Positions 1-7,999 of a DNA stretch of 45,664 bases are shown piece after piece. Location of the stretch: assembly GCA_947631185.1 (NCBI GenBank), contig CANRKJ010000017.1, forward strand, positions 1-45,664. Reading direction: 5' to 3'. Source of the DNA: an uncultured Clostridia bacterium (GTDB lineage: Bacteria; Bacillota; Clostridia; TANB77; CAG-508). The notes under the pieces were generated by a model. The model searched no databases. It had not been told where the DNA came from and saw only the letters and a list, made by a program, of their open reading frames with translations. The number at the start of each line of letters is the position of its first letter. The stretch's first letter is position 1. The position numbers were made by a program, and so were the translations under genes.

Positions 1-412
1 TCTCCAAATACATCATCATCTTCTTCTACTTCATTTTTTGGAGCTGATTTTTTACTTGGCTTTGTTTCTTCTTCATCTTCAAAATCAAAATCATCTCCAA
101 ATACATCGTCATCTTCTTCTACTTCATTTTTTGGAGCTGATTTTTTACTTGGCTTTGTTTCTTCTTCATCCTCAAAATCAAAGTCATCTCCAAATATATC
201 GTCATCTTCTTCTACTTCATTTTTTGGAGCTGGTTTTTTACTTGGCTTTGTTTCTTCTTCATCCTCAAAATCAAAGTCATCTCCAAATACATCATCATCT
301 TCTTCTACTTCATTTTTTGGAGCTGATTTTTTACTTGGCTTTGTTTCTTCTTCATCTTCAAAATCAAAGTCATCTCCAATTACATCGTCATCTTCCTTTA
401 CTGTAGATTTTG
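1..412 (-). repeat. 93-bp in-frame tandem repeat
   Basis: Units start at 1, 94, 187 and 280 with an exact 93-base period, and a degenerate fifth copy begins at 373. Each unit encodes 31 residues: an acidic stretch followed by a Lys/Ser/Pro/Ala linker. Copies differ only by scattered single bases (for example ATA versus GTA before TTTGG, CCA versus TCA). The array runs off the left edge, so the total copy number cannot be seen. Confidence 0.95.
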
Positions 413-1595
413 ATTGTTCTTTTTCTTTAAAATTATCAAATCTAACTCTTTTTTCAAAATCATCATCGTCAGAGTCACCATTATTCTTATATTCAGATTC
501 ATCATATTCATCTAATTTTTCATCAAAATCATCTTCAACACTTGGAATTTTCTGAATATTTTTGTTTTTTTCATCTATTTTCTTTCTTGTTAAGCTTTTA
601 TCCTGCTCTTGCTCTTTTTTCAATGTGCTTTCACGTTCTTTTTCATCAATCATTCTTCTCTCTATTTGTTCTTGAAATGATTTTGGCCTTTTTTGAACTT
701 TTATTGAGGTAGTTTTTTTACCATCATTATCTTCCTCATTTTCTATTTTCTTTTTAGAAACTACTTTTTTTACACTAGAAGGAATAACAATTGGTCTAGA
801 AATCTTGCTATTTGTAGATGAATTTTCTATCATATTGACTCTTAAACCAGATTCTCTTTCTTCTTGTCCATTATTACCTACTAAGCCTAATCCAAATCCG
901 GTAGATGCTAACATCTGATATTTTTCTGAAGTTTGAGCCAAAACACTCTTTACCTTTGCTGGTAAACAATTGGCTATTATTCTCAATTGTTCTTCTGTAT
1001 ATTGATTAGCTATATTATCAAAACTTTTAGAATACTTCTCCGTAGCCTTTCCTAACTTTCTGAAATGGTTTAAAATATTCTGTATTTCAACTTCGCTTAC
1101 TTCATTTTCTCCTTCAGCTCTGTATGAATTACTTTCGGAATCTATCTTATAATATATTTTTGCTTCCTTCTTAGTTCTAGGATTTTTTATAAGTTCACAT
1201 ACACTGTCATAAGTTCTATCATCACCTATTATAGCATTATAAATCCCTATACTAAAAAATTTTGAAAGCAATTCATCACCTTTTTGTCTTCTATCAGTAC
1301 ATATAAAAATTATTGATATCTCTCTTCCAGAAATATCATTTGCTTCATCACTTATTTTATCTAATTTTTCAAAAATAAATTTATCTATTGTATCATAAGT
1401 GTTATTATCTGCAATACTTTCTAATTCTTCACTTATAACAATTCTATCATAATCTTTATTTTTCTGTAATTCCTTTATAATTGCATTATAATAAAATACA
1501 TTTTTATAAGTCAAAATTTCTTTATATTTAGTACGATATTTTTCTATAATTCTATTAGAAATATTCTCTCTATCAACTGCAAATAAAACCTTCAT
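1..1595 (-). CDS. Partial acidic tandem-repeat protein with receiver-like N-terminus
   Basis: The minus strand is open from an ATG at 1595 through the left edge (about 531 codons, stop outside the window). A good ribosome site (GGAGGGGG, reading into the start) overlaps the end of the upstream gene, whose stop is only 6 bases away, so the two are co-transcribed. Residues 1-150 look like an alternating alpha/beta, receiver-like fold (start MKVLFAVDRENIS, later IIFICTDRRQKGD), of the kind seen at the N-terminus of TadZ/CpaE-like proteins; this is a weak fold-level guess. Residues 150-330 are charged and helical. From about residue 400 the protein becomes extremely Asp/Glu-rich and then repeats a 31-residue unit (DDDVFGDDFDFEDEEETKPS followed by a Lys/Pro linker) at least four times up to the edge. 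It has no membrane segment. The function is unknown; its neighbours suggest a role in a type IV secretion-like module. Confidence 0.85.
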   Translation of the reverse strand, partial: MKVLFAVDRENISNRIIEKYRTKYKEILTYKNVFYYNAIIKELQKNKDYDRIVISEELESIADNNTYDTIDKFIFEKLDKISDEANDISGREISIIFICTDRRQKGDELLSKFFSIGIYNAIIGDDRTYDSVCELIKNPRTKKEAKIYYKIDSESNSYRAEGENEVSEVEIQNILNHFRKLGKATEKYSKSFDNIANQYTEEQLRIIANCLPAKVKSVLAQTSEKYQMLASTGFGLGLVGNNGQEERESGLRVNMIENSSTNSKISRPIVIPSSVKKVVSKKKIENEEDNDGKKTTSIKVQKRPKSFQEQIERRMIDEKERESTLKKEQEQDKSLTRKKIDEKNKNIQKIPSVEDDFDEKLDEYDESEYKNNGDSDDDDFEKRVRFDNFKEKEQSKSTVKEDDDVIGDDFDFEDEEETKPSKKSAPKNEVEEDDDVFGDDFDFEDEEETKPSKKPAPKNEVEEDDDIFGDDFDFEDEEETKPSKKSAPKNEVEEDDDVFGDDFDFEDEEETKPSKKSAPKNEVEEDDDVFG

Positions 1596-1601
1596 TTGTA
1601 T

Positions 1602-2018
1602 TTACCCCCTCCAGCCGCGAACAATTATTGCAAATATTAGCGGCAATACTTGAAATATTAATAATATAGTTACAAAAATTATTATTAAATAAAAGCCTCT
1701 ATCTCTAACATCAGCTCTTCTTATACCTGTAACATATTGTTTAATTGCACCCCAAGCAATTCCTAAAAAACATGTTGGAATACTAACTATTCTTAAACCA
1801 TTTAATGCATATGCTACTATTCCATATGGTACTGAGCCATATTGTTCTATATAAGTATCTAATTTACTCTTCGTACTTTCTTTAATTTCAAGTAATTCAG
1901 TAGTAGTATCAGTTTCTAATAAATTTGCAGTATCAGTAGCATAAGAAATAGAATAACTTGAAATCATTGCAATAAATATTATAAATATACCAAGTATTAT
2001 TCTTATTTTACTATTCAT
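1602..2018 (-). CDS. Small VirB2/TrbC-like membrane protein
   Basis: A 138-residue protein with an N-terminal signal-like hydrophobic segment (about residues 6-28, ending SYSISYATD). It then has a polar stretch and two hydrophobic segments (about 65-88 and 108-133) separated by a short basic loop (GIRRADVRDR). Size and layout match pilin-like VirB2/TrbC subunits of type IV secretion systems, but I see no diagnostic motif. ATG at 2018 is chosen. A GTG immediately before it (2021) is also possible, and AAAGGAG lies 6 bases before the GTG and 9 before the ATG. It is co-transcribed with the downstream acidic-repeat gene (6-base gap). A coupling-protein ATPase gene lies 3.5 kb away on the other strand, which supports a type IV secretion context. 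Confidence 0.75.
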   Translation of the reverse strand: MNSKIRIILGIFIIFIAMISSYSISYATDTANLLETDTTTELLEIKESTKSKLDTYIEQYGSVPYGIVAYALNGLRIVSIPTCFLGIAWGAIKQYVTGIRRADVRDRGFYLIIIFVTILLIFQVLPLIFAIIVRGWRG

Positions 2019-2239
2019 CACATATTTCTCCTTTCTTCAAAATTACAATTACAATCTATTCATTTGTCATATATTTAGCAACATAATCATATATTATATA
2101 ATACAATATAAAGGAAAAAATATCAACAAAATTTAGTAAATTTATTACTTAAAAATTTTATTATTAATAAATTTTTTTGTCAATCTAATAATTATTTTAA
2201 TTATTTTTTATAAAATCTTGGATGTTTTTTTGAAACAAT

Positions 2240-2278
2240 TATATACTATGAAAGTTTTCAGAATATTCCTAGTATATA
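2240..2278. repeat. Dispersed AT-rich palindrome, copy a
   Basis: The arms TATATACTATGAA and TTCCTAGTATATA pair with one mismatch around a 13-base loop. On the minus strand the palindrome directly follows the T-tract of the terminator of the gene at 2294-2887. Confidence 0.7.
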
Positions 2279-2307
2279 AAAAAGAATTCAAATTTATTTT
2301 TGAATTC
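2278..2307 (-). terminator. Intrinsic terminator of the 2294-2887 gene
   Basis: On the minus strand the 9-bp stem GAATTCAAA / TTTGAATTC has a six-base loop and is followed by TTTTTT. The stop codon of the gene lies at the loop. The stem is AT-rich, so efficiency is uncertain. Confidence 0.65.
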
Positions 2308-2887
2308 CCTTCTTAATTTTTCTAATTTTATTTAATATATTTATCCACCAATTATTTTTTATTAAGTCTACACTTTCACTTTCAATACTATTTTCATCAT
2401 CTAATTCCACTTTGAATTCTTCATCTATTTGCACTTCAAACTGATTGTCTTTAATAGTATCTAAACTTTCCAAGTATTTTTTTCTTTCTAAATCATCATT
2501 ACACCAAAATTTAAGATTAAACATTATTAAAATCTTATATGTTAATATTTTAAAATCCAAATTTTCAAAATTATTTTCAATATAAAATTTATAATTTATA
2601 TCCTTAAATTTTTCAAAAAAATCAATATATTTATAATTAATTTTATTATACAATTCTTTATCAATATCTTTTAATATGACAATAATCTCTGTAAAAGCTC
2701 TTCTGGTCTCTATATCCAATATAATTTCAATGTTATCTTTTACAATTATTATATTGCCATTTTCTTCTTTAAAAGTAGACGATGCATTAGACAATATCAT
2801 TGGAATACTTATTTTTTCATTAAACTCATTTATAAAGTCCTCTTTAAAATCTTTTATTTTCTCTATAATTTCCATATACTTTATCAT
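2294..2887 (-). CDS. Hypothetical protein, 197 aa
   Basis: I do not recognise the family. The ATG at 2887 has a GAGGT ribosome site 7 bases upstream. The first two thirds alternate beta-like and amphipathic helical stretches rich in Ile, Lys, Asn and Asp. Residues about 145-175 are strongly acidic, and the C-terminus is Trp-containing and basic (WWINILNKIRKIKKG), resembling a membrane-binding amphipathic tail. It has no signal peptide. It is monocistronic, with its own terminator downstream and a long gene-free region upstream. Base composition is similar to its neighbours. Confidence 0.8.
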   Translation of the reverse strand: MIKYMEIIEKIKDFKEDFINEFNEKISIPMILSNASSTFKEENGNIIIVKDNIEIILDIETRRAFTEIIVILKDIDKELYNKINYKYIDFFEKFKDINYKFYIENNFENLDFKILTYKILIMFNLKFWCNDDLERKKYLESLDTIKDNQFEVQIDEEFKVELDDENSIESESVDLIKNNWWINILNKIRKIKKGIQK

Positions 2888-3093
2888 TCTATTTACCTCA
2901 TAAAAAATTATAAGCTATAATTTTTTTATTTTCAATATAAATTCCCTAAATTCACATAAGTAAATTTTAGTATTTTTAAAATTTAGAGCAAAGCATTTTA
3001 TATAAGAAAAAAATATTTTCACAATTTAGAACATTTTAAAGTACGCATCTTTGTTCATTAGTTAAAATTTCGTAAAAATTTTCTGTAAAATGC

Positions 3094-3132
3094 TTTATAT
3101 TATTGGAAATTAGAATAACTTTCATATAATAG
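3094..3132. repeat. Dispersed AT-rich palindrome, degenerate copy b
   Basis: TTTATATTATTGGAAA faces CTTTCATATAATAG across about 9 bases. The pairing is imperfect, but the arms match the family consensus TATATAATAGGAAAG / CTTTCCTATTATATA. Confidence 0.45.
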
Positions 3133-3263
3133 AACCAATCTCTATTCGCGAGACCTTTTCTCTACATCTTAAAGTTTGCTATCCAAATTCAAGGTCTCAA
3201 AGAAGCATAAAGATTTGTTGTCACGAAATATTGCTAAAGCAATTTTCTGTGCAATGTAATGTT

Positions 3264-3300
3264 TTATATAATAGGAAAGTAAAACTTTCCCATTATATAA
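3264..3300. repeat. Dispersed AT-rich palindrome, copy c
   Basis: The arms TTATATAATAGGAAAG and CTTTCCCATTATATAA pair with one mismatch around a short loop. On the minus strand the copy directly continues the T-tract of the hup terminator. Confidence 0.8.
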
Positions 3301-3326
3301 AAAAAGAACTAGCAAACTAGTTCTTT
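3297..3326 (-). terminator. Intrinsic terminator of hup
   Basis: On the minus strand AAAGAACTAG / CTAGTTCTTT forms a 10-bp stem with a 4-base loop followed by a run of Ts. It lies about 30 bases after the hup stop codon. Confidence 0.85.
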
Positions 3327-3354
3327 CTATATAATATAATTTTAACAAATTAAA

Positions 3355-3633
3355 TTATTTTTTATTAACTAAATCTTTTAAAGCTTTTCCAGCTTTGAAA
3401 ACTGGAGCTTTTGAAGCTGGTATTATTAATTCTTTTTTAGTTTGTGGATTTCTACCTTTTCTTGCTGCTCTAGATTTTACTTCATAAGAACCAAATCCAA
3501 CTAATTGTACTTTTTCTCCTTTTTGAAGAGCTTCTGTTACTACAGAAATAAATGCATTAAGTGATTCTTCAGCACTTTTTTTTGTTTCTCCTGTTTTTGC
3601 AGCCATTGCTGCGATTAATTCAGCTTTGTTCAT
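3355..3633 (-). CDS. hup: HU-family nucleoid protein
   Basis: A 92-residue HU/DNABII protein of normal length that binds and bends DNA as a dimer to compact the nucleoid. It has the expected N-terminal helices (MNKAELIAAMAAKTGETKKS) and a GFGSYEVKSRAARKGRNPQT core. That core is the family signature leading into the DNA-binding beta arm, and the protein ends with KAGKALKDLVNKK. The ATG has an AGGAGGT ribosome site about 8 bases upstream. It is monocistronic with its own terminator. The upstream region contains a perfect 18-base dyad at 3688-3705. Confidence 0.97.
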   Translation of the reverse strand: MNKAELIAAMAAKTGETKKSAEESLNAFISVVTEALQKGEKVQLVGFGSYEVKSRAARKGRNPQTKKELIIPASKAPVFKAGKALKDLVNKK

Positions 3634-3687
3634 TTCTTAATACCTCCTAATTGTTTTTCATGTATGTAGACACTGCTACAAAGTTTA

Positions 3688-3705
3688 TGTAGAATTCATT
3701 CTACA
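3688..3705. promoter_or_regulatory. Perfect dyad upstream of hup
   Basis: TGTAGAAT-TC-ATTCTACA is a perfect inverted repeat about 55-72 bases upstream of the hup start codon. A similar half (TGTAGACA) lies at about 3664. It could be an operator or a 5'-UTR hairpin; no regulator can be named from the sequence. Confidence 0.4.
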
Positions 3706-3776
3706 ATATGTTTATTCGCCAAACTCCTGAAAAATCCCTCTTTTTTTATATTTTTGCCAAAGAAAAATTATTTTTT

Positions 3777-5327
3777 TTATGATTTTTGAAAAATTTTCTT
3801 ATTTTCAAAAATGCCCAAACTTCTTCCAACTGTTGCAGTTTGGAGGAAAAAAGTTATTCCTCCAATCAAACCAGTGATTATCAAAATAATTTTAAAATTT
3901 AGTCCAAAATTTAATAAAATATTTTCAAATAATTTCATTATAGCAATCATAATTACTCCTGAAAACACAATAGGAATTATAAACTTTTTTATATTTATTT
4001 TTATTTCTTTTTTTATAACATAATATAATATTAAATACATAACAATGTTTGAAATAATATTACTATAAATTATTCCCTTTCCTAAAGCATTAGTCTTTTT
4101 CAAAAGAATATAACTACATACAATCTTTACTAAAGTTCCTACTATTGAAGCTATTACTGGTATTTTGTTTTTTTGTAATCCCTGTAAAATTCCAGAAAAA
4201 GTTTGGTTTAGCACAGAAAAAATAATAGAAAAAGCTGATATTTTTAGCAAGTCAACTCCAGACATAGAATTATTAAACAATAAACTAAAAATCTCATTTG
4301 AAAAGAAATATAATCCTAATGTAGAAACTATACCTATAGTTATGCTAAAAAAAATAGATTTTTTTACTAATCTTTCTATTCTAGAATAGTCATTGCATTT
4401 TTTGGCTTCTGATATATTTGGAATTAAAGCTGTTGAAAAATTTATGTTAAATGCTAAAGGAAATAAAACTAAAACATCTATTTTTGAAGCAATTATTCCA
4501 TATATTTTTTTTGCATTATCTAAACCTATTTTTTCGGATACAATATTCAAAAGAAAATATGAATCACTATTCTTATTTATTCCTACCAACATTGAACCTA
4601 TTGAAATTGGGATTGAGAACTTTAATAATTTTTTTATTATTGTTTTAACTTGAATTTTATCTTTATCAAAATTTCTCAAATAAATATCTACTTTTCTTTT
4701 TTCAAAATAATACAAAATAAAACTAATAAAAATAGATATTCCAACAGCTAAAGTGGCTCCAACACTTAATACTTCAACATTATCTGTTTTTAAAGATAAA
4801 TATTCTACAATTCCAATAGTAAATACAGTTTTAAAAAATTGTTCTATAAATTGAATTTTTGCAGTTATTTTCATCTTTTTTATTCCATTAAAAAAACCCA
4901 TATATATACTTTCAATTGTTGTAATTATTATTATTGGAGATAGTAGTTTCAAATTATAGGATACACAGCTGATTCCAATAATTTTTTTAGCTATTAAATC
5001 TGATAACATAAATAAACCTATTCCACATATACAAGCTATTGTCAAATATATAGCTAAAGCAGATTGAAAAACTTTGTTCATATTATTAGTATTAGAACAC
5101 TTAGCAATTAAATTAGAAACAGCATTTGGAACTCCTATAGAGCAAAAAGTCAGAGCCAAAGCAAAAACCTGATATCCACTTAAATATATTGCATTTCCTT
5201 CATCTCCAAACTTGGGCTTATTTATTAAATATAAACTATATACTAATCCTAAAATTTTAATAAAAATTTGAGATAAAAATAGATAGCTTATACTTTTTGA
5301 AAATTCTTCTTTTGAATTTCTGTTCAC
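3777..5327 (-). CDS. SpoVB/MurJ-type polysaccharide flippase
   Basis: A 516-residue membrane protein with about 14 predicted transmembrane segments, in the MVF/oligosaccharide flippase superfamily that includes SpoVB and MurJ. These export lipid-linked cell-wall or polysaccharide precursors across the membrane. Family-like features are the N-terminal ISYLFLSQIFIKILGLVYSL and the GVPNAVSNLIAK loop near residue 60. Internal ALIPNISEAK near residue 300 corresponds to the conserved second-half motif. The start is a GTG with AGAGGTT 3-5 bases upstream. The gene is divergent from the coupling-protein gene and monocistronic. In this sporulating lineage SpoVB is a likely role, but sequence reading alone cannot separate the subfamilies. 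Confidence 0.85.
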   Translation of the reverse strand: MNRNSKEEFSKSISYLFLSQIFIKILGLVYSLYLINKPKFGDEGNAIYLSGYQVFALALTFCSIGVPNAVSNLIAKCSNTNNMNKVFQSALAIYLTIACICGIGLFMLSDLIAKKIIGISCVSYNLKLLSPIIIITTIESIYMGFFNGIKKMKITAKIQFIEQFFKTVFTIGIVEYLSLKTDNVEVLSVGATLAVGISIFISFILYYFEKRKVDIYLRNFDKDKIQVKTIIKKLLKFSIPISIGSMLVGINKNSDSYFLLNIVSEKIGLDNAKKIYGIIASKIDVLVLFPLAFNINFSTALIPNISEAKKCNDYSRIERLVKKSIFFSITIGIVSTLGLYFFSNEIFSLLFNNSMSGVDLLKISAFSIIFSVLNQTFSGILQGLQKNKIPVIASIVGTLVKIVCSYILLKKTNALGKGIIYSNIISNIVMYLILYYVIKKEIKINIKKFIIPIVFSGVIMIAIMKLFENILLNFGLNFKIILIITGLIGGITFFLQTATVGRSLGIFENKKIFQKS

Positions 5328-5464
5328 ATTAACCTCTCTAAAAAAAATCTTTTTTTTAAATATATGAATAAATTTTTAATCTATTACATTTTATAAATAT
5401 ATGTTTTATTATTTTATTATTGGTAGAAAATAAGTAAAAATAGTGCTAATTTTTACTTAAACAC

Positions 5465-5493
5465 TTGATTTTTTTACGATTTTATAAGATAAT
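5465..5493 (+). promoter_or_regulatory. Candidate promoter of the coupling-protein gene
   Basis: TTGATT and GATAAT are separated by exactly 17 bases and lie about 30 bases ahead of the start region of the only plus-strand gene. Confidence 0.6.
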
Positions 5494-5519
5494 AGAAATG
5501 GATAAATATGTAATAGAAA

Positions 5520-7937
5520 GTGGTGAAAATTTTGGAGCATATTGATAATTTTTTAAGTAAATTAAAAACAGACCGCAATACATTCCTCACATATATTCTT
5601 ACTTTAATTTCATTCTATCTTTGTATTGATAGAGTGGTAGAAATTTTATTTATAGGTGCTACAGGAATGTATGTAGATTTATGGGGACCAATAAAGTATA
5701 CTTTTGCAATACTTTGTGTTACCTTTGCTTATCATTTTTCTAGCTCATCTAAATTTGCAACTAACGATAGAATAAAACTTTCATTTTTATATATACATAT
5801 GCTAGGATTATATATATTAGGAATATCTATGTTAATACAATGGCTAAATGCTTTCTTATGGTTAGCATTTTTCTCAGTACCAAACTATTCAGATATAATA
5901 ATAAATTTTAGAGAATTAATTAAGCCAGCATTTTCAGCTTTTGCTTGGTATATTCCAATATGTTCTGCTTATAAATTTTTCTTGGATACTTATACTCAAA
6001 TTAATGATGTAAAAGATGTAAGAGATTCTATTTTTGATTATTCAGGAATTGATTTATCTGACAAAAACAAAGATAAAGGTCCATATACTTGCGAAATGTT
6101 AATATGTAAAGATGGAGAAACTGGTAAAGCTATAAAAATTTCTGAAACCAGAAGATTTGAATCTACACTTGTAGTCGGAGTATCAGGTTCAGGAAAAACA
6201 AGTATGATATTTGAACCAATGATAGCAAGAGATATCGAGAAAAAATATTTTTACAAAGAATCTGCAAAAGAGCTTGGATATACAGCTCTTAGAACTGGTC
6301 TGGCAAACTTAAATTCACCATACTCTAATGAATATATAAATGAGAATTTCAATTTAAACATGCTTGTTCCTATAGAATCTAAAATTAAACTTTATAAAGC
6401 ATTCATGTCTAAATTGATATTATCAAATAAAGATGATAATATAATTTATAAAAATCTTGGTATTACATATATAGCTCCTGATTTTGAAACAATTGAAAAT
6501 ATGAAAGAAGTTGCAAAAGCTTTCGGAGTAAAATATAAAATTATAGATCCTACTGATCCAAATTCAGAAGGAATAAACCCATTTGCTCTTAAAGATCCTA
6601 TAAAAATTTCTATTGCAATATCTTCTGTAATGAAAGTTATGTTTCAAGAAGAAACAGAAAGAACTACTCATTCACTTACAGATACATTCTTACAAAACTT
6701 AGCAGCTCAAGCAGTTGAAAATTTAATATTATTGCTTTGTGAAACATATCCTCTAGAACATGACGATGAATTACCTAATTTAGAGGATTTATTAAAATTA
6801 CTATATAATTTTAAAGAAATTGAAAGATTATCAGAGCTAATGAATTCTATACCAGAATTAGCTGAAAAGTACAAAATTCAAATCGAGTACTATAAATCTA
6901 CATTCTACGAAAATTCACCTAATAAAAATGAAACTCAAAAACAAATTCAAGTTTTAACATCTCAACTAGCAAATTTAATTAGATATCCTGGAATAAAAAA
7001 TGTAATTTGTAATAGAAATCAAAATATAAATTATGATGAAGCATTAAAGAATGGAGACGTTATATTTGCATGTACAAGACGTGGAGATTTAGGTGCAAGT
7101 GTACACAAAGCTTTTGGTACATTTTTACTTTTAGTTATGCAACATTCTATTCTTTCAAGACCTGGTACTGAAAAAAATAGAATTCCTCATTTCTTGTATA
7201 TAGATGAATTTCCACCATTTCTTTCAAAGAACACTGCATCTATATTTACATTGTACAGAAAATATCGTGTTGGAACAACAATATCAGCACAGAATTTATC
7301 ACAATTTGGTACAGCAAATGGTGCAAACTATAGACAAACAATTATGGCAAATTGCAGTAATAAAATAGTATTTGGAAACAATACACCTGAAGACAATACT
7401 TGGTGGGAAGAAGAACTTGGAGATAAACGTGAATGGAAATTCCAAAGAGATTATCAGCTTCAAGATCCTTTATTTGATGCTCCAACATTAAGAAAAGAAG
7501 TAGAAACTGGAGACTCAACAGGTCCATCATATACATCTACTGCAAAAAATCCAACATATGCATGGGTAAGTAATTATGCAGCAGGAAAAATTCAAGCATT
7601 AAAATTCAAACAAATCATATATAAAACTAAAGACATAAAAGGAAAAAATCTTGTTGGTAGAGCAAAAGTTGATTTCTTAGATGAAAGTTATAAAAAAGAA
7701 CAAAACATAAAAACATATCATTTTTCAAAATATTCAAGAGGGCAACATATTGATCAAGAAGAATCAGAACCAAGAAAAAAATTTGATTTGAAAAAAATTA
7801 CTTTTTCAGGAACATCCTATAATCAAAATGACACAGATCCTATTCAAAATAATAATATAGATATAAAATATAAATTTGATAATGAAGATCCAATAAAAAA
7901 CATTAAAAATATAAAAGGAAATGATGATGAAGATTAA
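5520..7937 (+). CDS. VirD4/TraG-type type IV coupling protein ATPase
   Basis: An 805-residue protein with an N-terminal membrane domain of four to five hydrophobic segments (about residues 22-165), followed by a large cytoplasmic ATPase. The Walker A motif GVSGSGKTS spans residues 220-228 and a hydrophobic Walker B YIDEFPPF carries D562-E563. The TraG/VirD4 pattern RKYRVGTTISAQNLSQF follows and matches the family's conserved motif after Walker B. Such ATPases recruit DNA or protein substrates to a type IV secretion channel. The C-terminal 150 residues are charged and low-complexity. The start is uncertain: GTG at 5520 or 5523, or TTG at 5532 with AAGTGGTGA as ribosome site. It is the only plus-strand gene in the window, with its own promoter and a bidirectional terminator. 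Confidence 0.9.
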   Translation: MVKILEHIDNFLSKLKTDRNTFLTYILTLISFYLCIDRVVEILFIGATGMYVDLWGPIKYTFAILCVTFAYHFSSSSKFATNDRIKLSFLYIHMLGLYILGISMLIQWLNAFLWLAFFSVPNYSDIIINFRELIKPAFSAFAWYIPICSAYKFFLDTYTQINDVKDVRDSIFDYSGIDLSDKNKDKGPYTCEMLICKDGETGKAIKISETRRFESTLVVGVSGSGKTSMIFEPMIARDIEKKYFYKESAKELGYTALRTGLANLNSPYSNEYINENFNLNMLVPIESKIKLYKAFMSKLILSNKDDNIIYKNLGITYIAPDFETIENMKEVAKAFGVKYKIIDPTDPNSEGINPFALKDPIKISIAISSVMKVMFQEETERTTHSLTDTFLQNLAAQAVENLILLLCETYPLEHDDELPNLEDLLKLLYNFKEIERLSELMNSIPELAEKYKIQIEYYKSTFYENSPNKNETQKQIQVLTSQLANLIRYPGIKNVICNRNQNINYDEALKNGDVIFACTRRGDLGASVHKAFGTFLLLVMQHSILSRPGTEKNRIPHFLYIDEFPPFLSKNTASIFTLYRKYRVGTTISAQNLSQFGTANGANYRQTIMANCSNKIVFGNNTPEDNTWWEEELGDKREWKFQRDYQLQDPLFDAPTLRKEVETGDSTGPSYTSTAKNPTYAWVSNYAAGKIQALKFKQIIYKTKDIKGKNLVGRAKVDFLDESYKKEQNIKTYHFSKYSRGQHIDQEESEPRKKFDLKKITFSGTSYNQNDTDPIQNNNIDIKYKFDNEDPIKNIKNIKGNDDED

Positions 7938-7966
7938 AGCTTTATATAATGAAAAAAACTTATAAA

Positions 7967-7997
7967 AATAAGATATCGATAAAATCGATATCTTATT
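7967..7997. terminator. Bidirectional terminator between convergent genes
   Basis: The 14-bp perfect stem AATAAGATATCGAT / ATCGATATCTTATT has an AAA loop and is flanked by T-rich runs on both strands. It lies between the convergent ends of the coupling protein and the 8000-8932 gene. Confidence 0.9.
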
Positions 7998-7999
7998 TT

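Larger units (their letters stand above)
2888..3354. other. Gene-free region with several inverted repeats
   Basis: I find no convincing coding frame here. The region holds a degenerate palindrome copy (3094-3132), a better copy (3264-3300) and the hup terminator. Between them is an inverted repeat GAGACCTT (3150-3157) / AAGGTCTC (3191-3198) with a 33-base gap. The stretch 3045-3110 (GCATCTTT, then AAATTT, AAAAATTTTCT and AAATGCT spaced along it) resembles a stretch at 45389-45450. It looks like accumulated copies of a non-coding repeat; a small RNA cannot be excluded. Confidence 0.5.

Noticed and set aside
38-406. Leu-rich plus-strand open frame of 122 codons
   Set aside because: It is the antisense of the acidic tandem repeat of the real minus-strand gene; its periodicity comes from the 93-base unit.
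1-412. Possible CRISPR array
   Set aside because: The repeat period is 93 bases with no variable spacers, and the unit is in frame in a long coding region.
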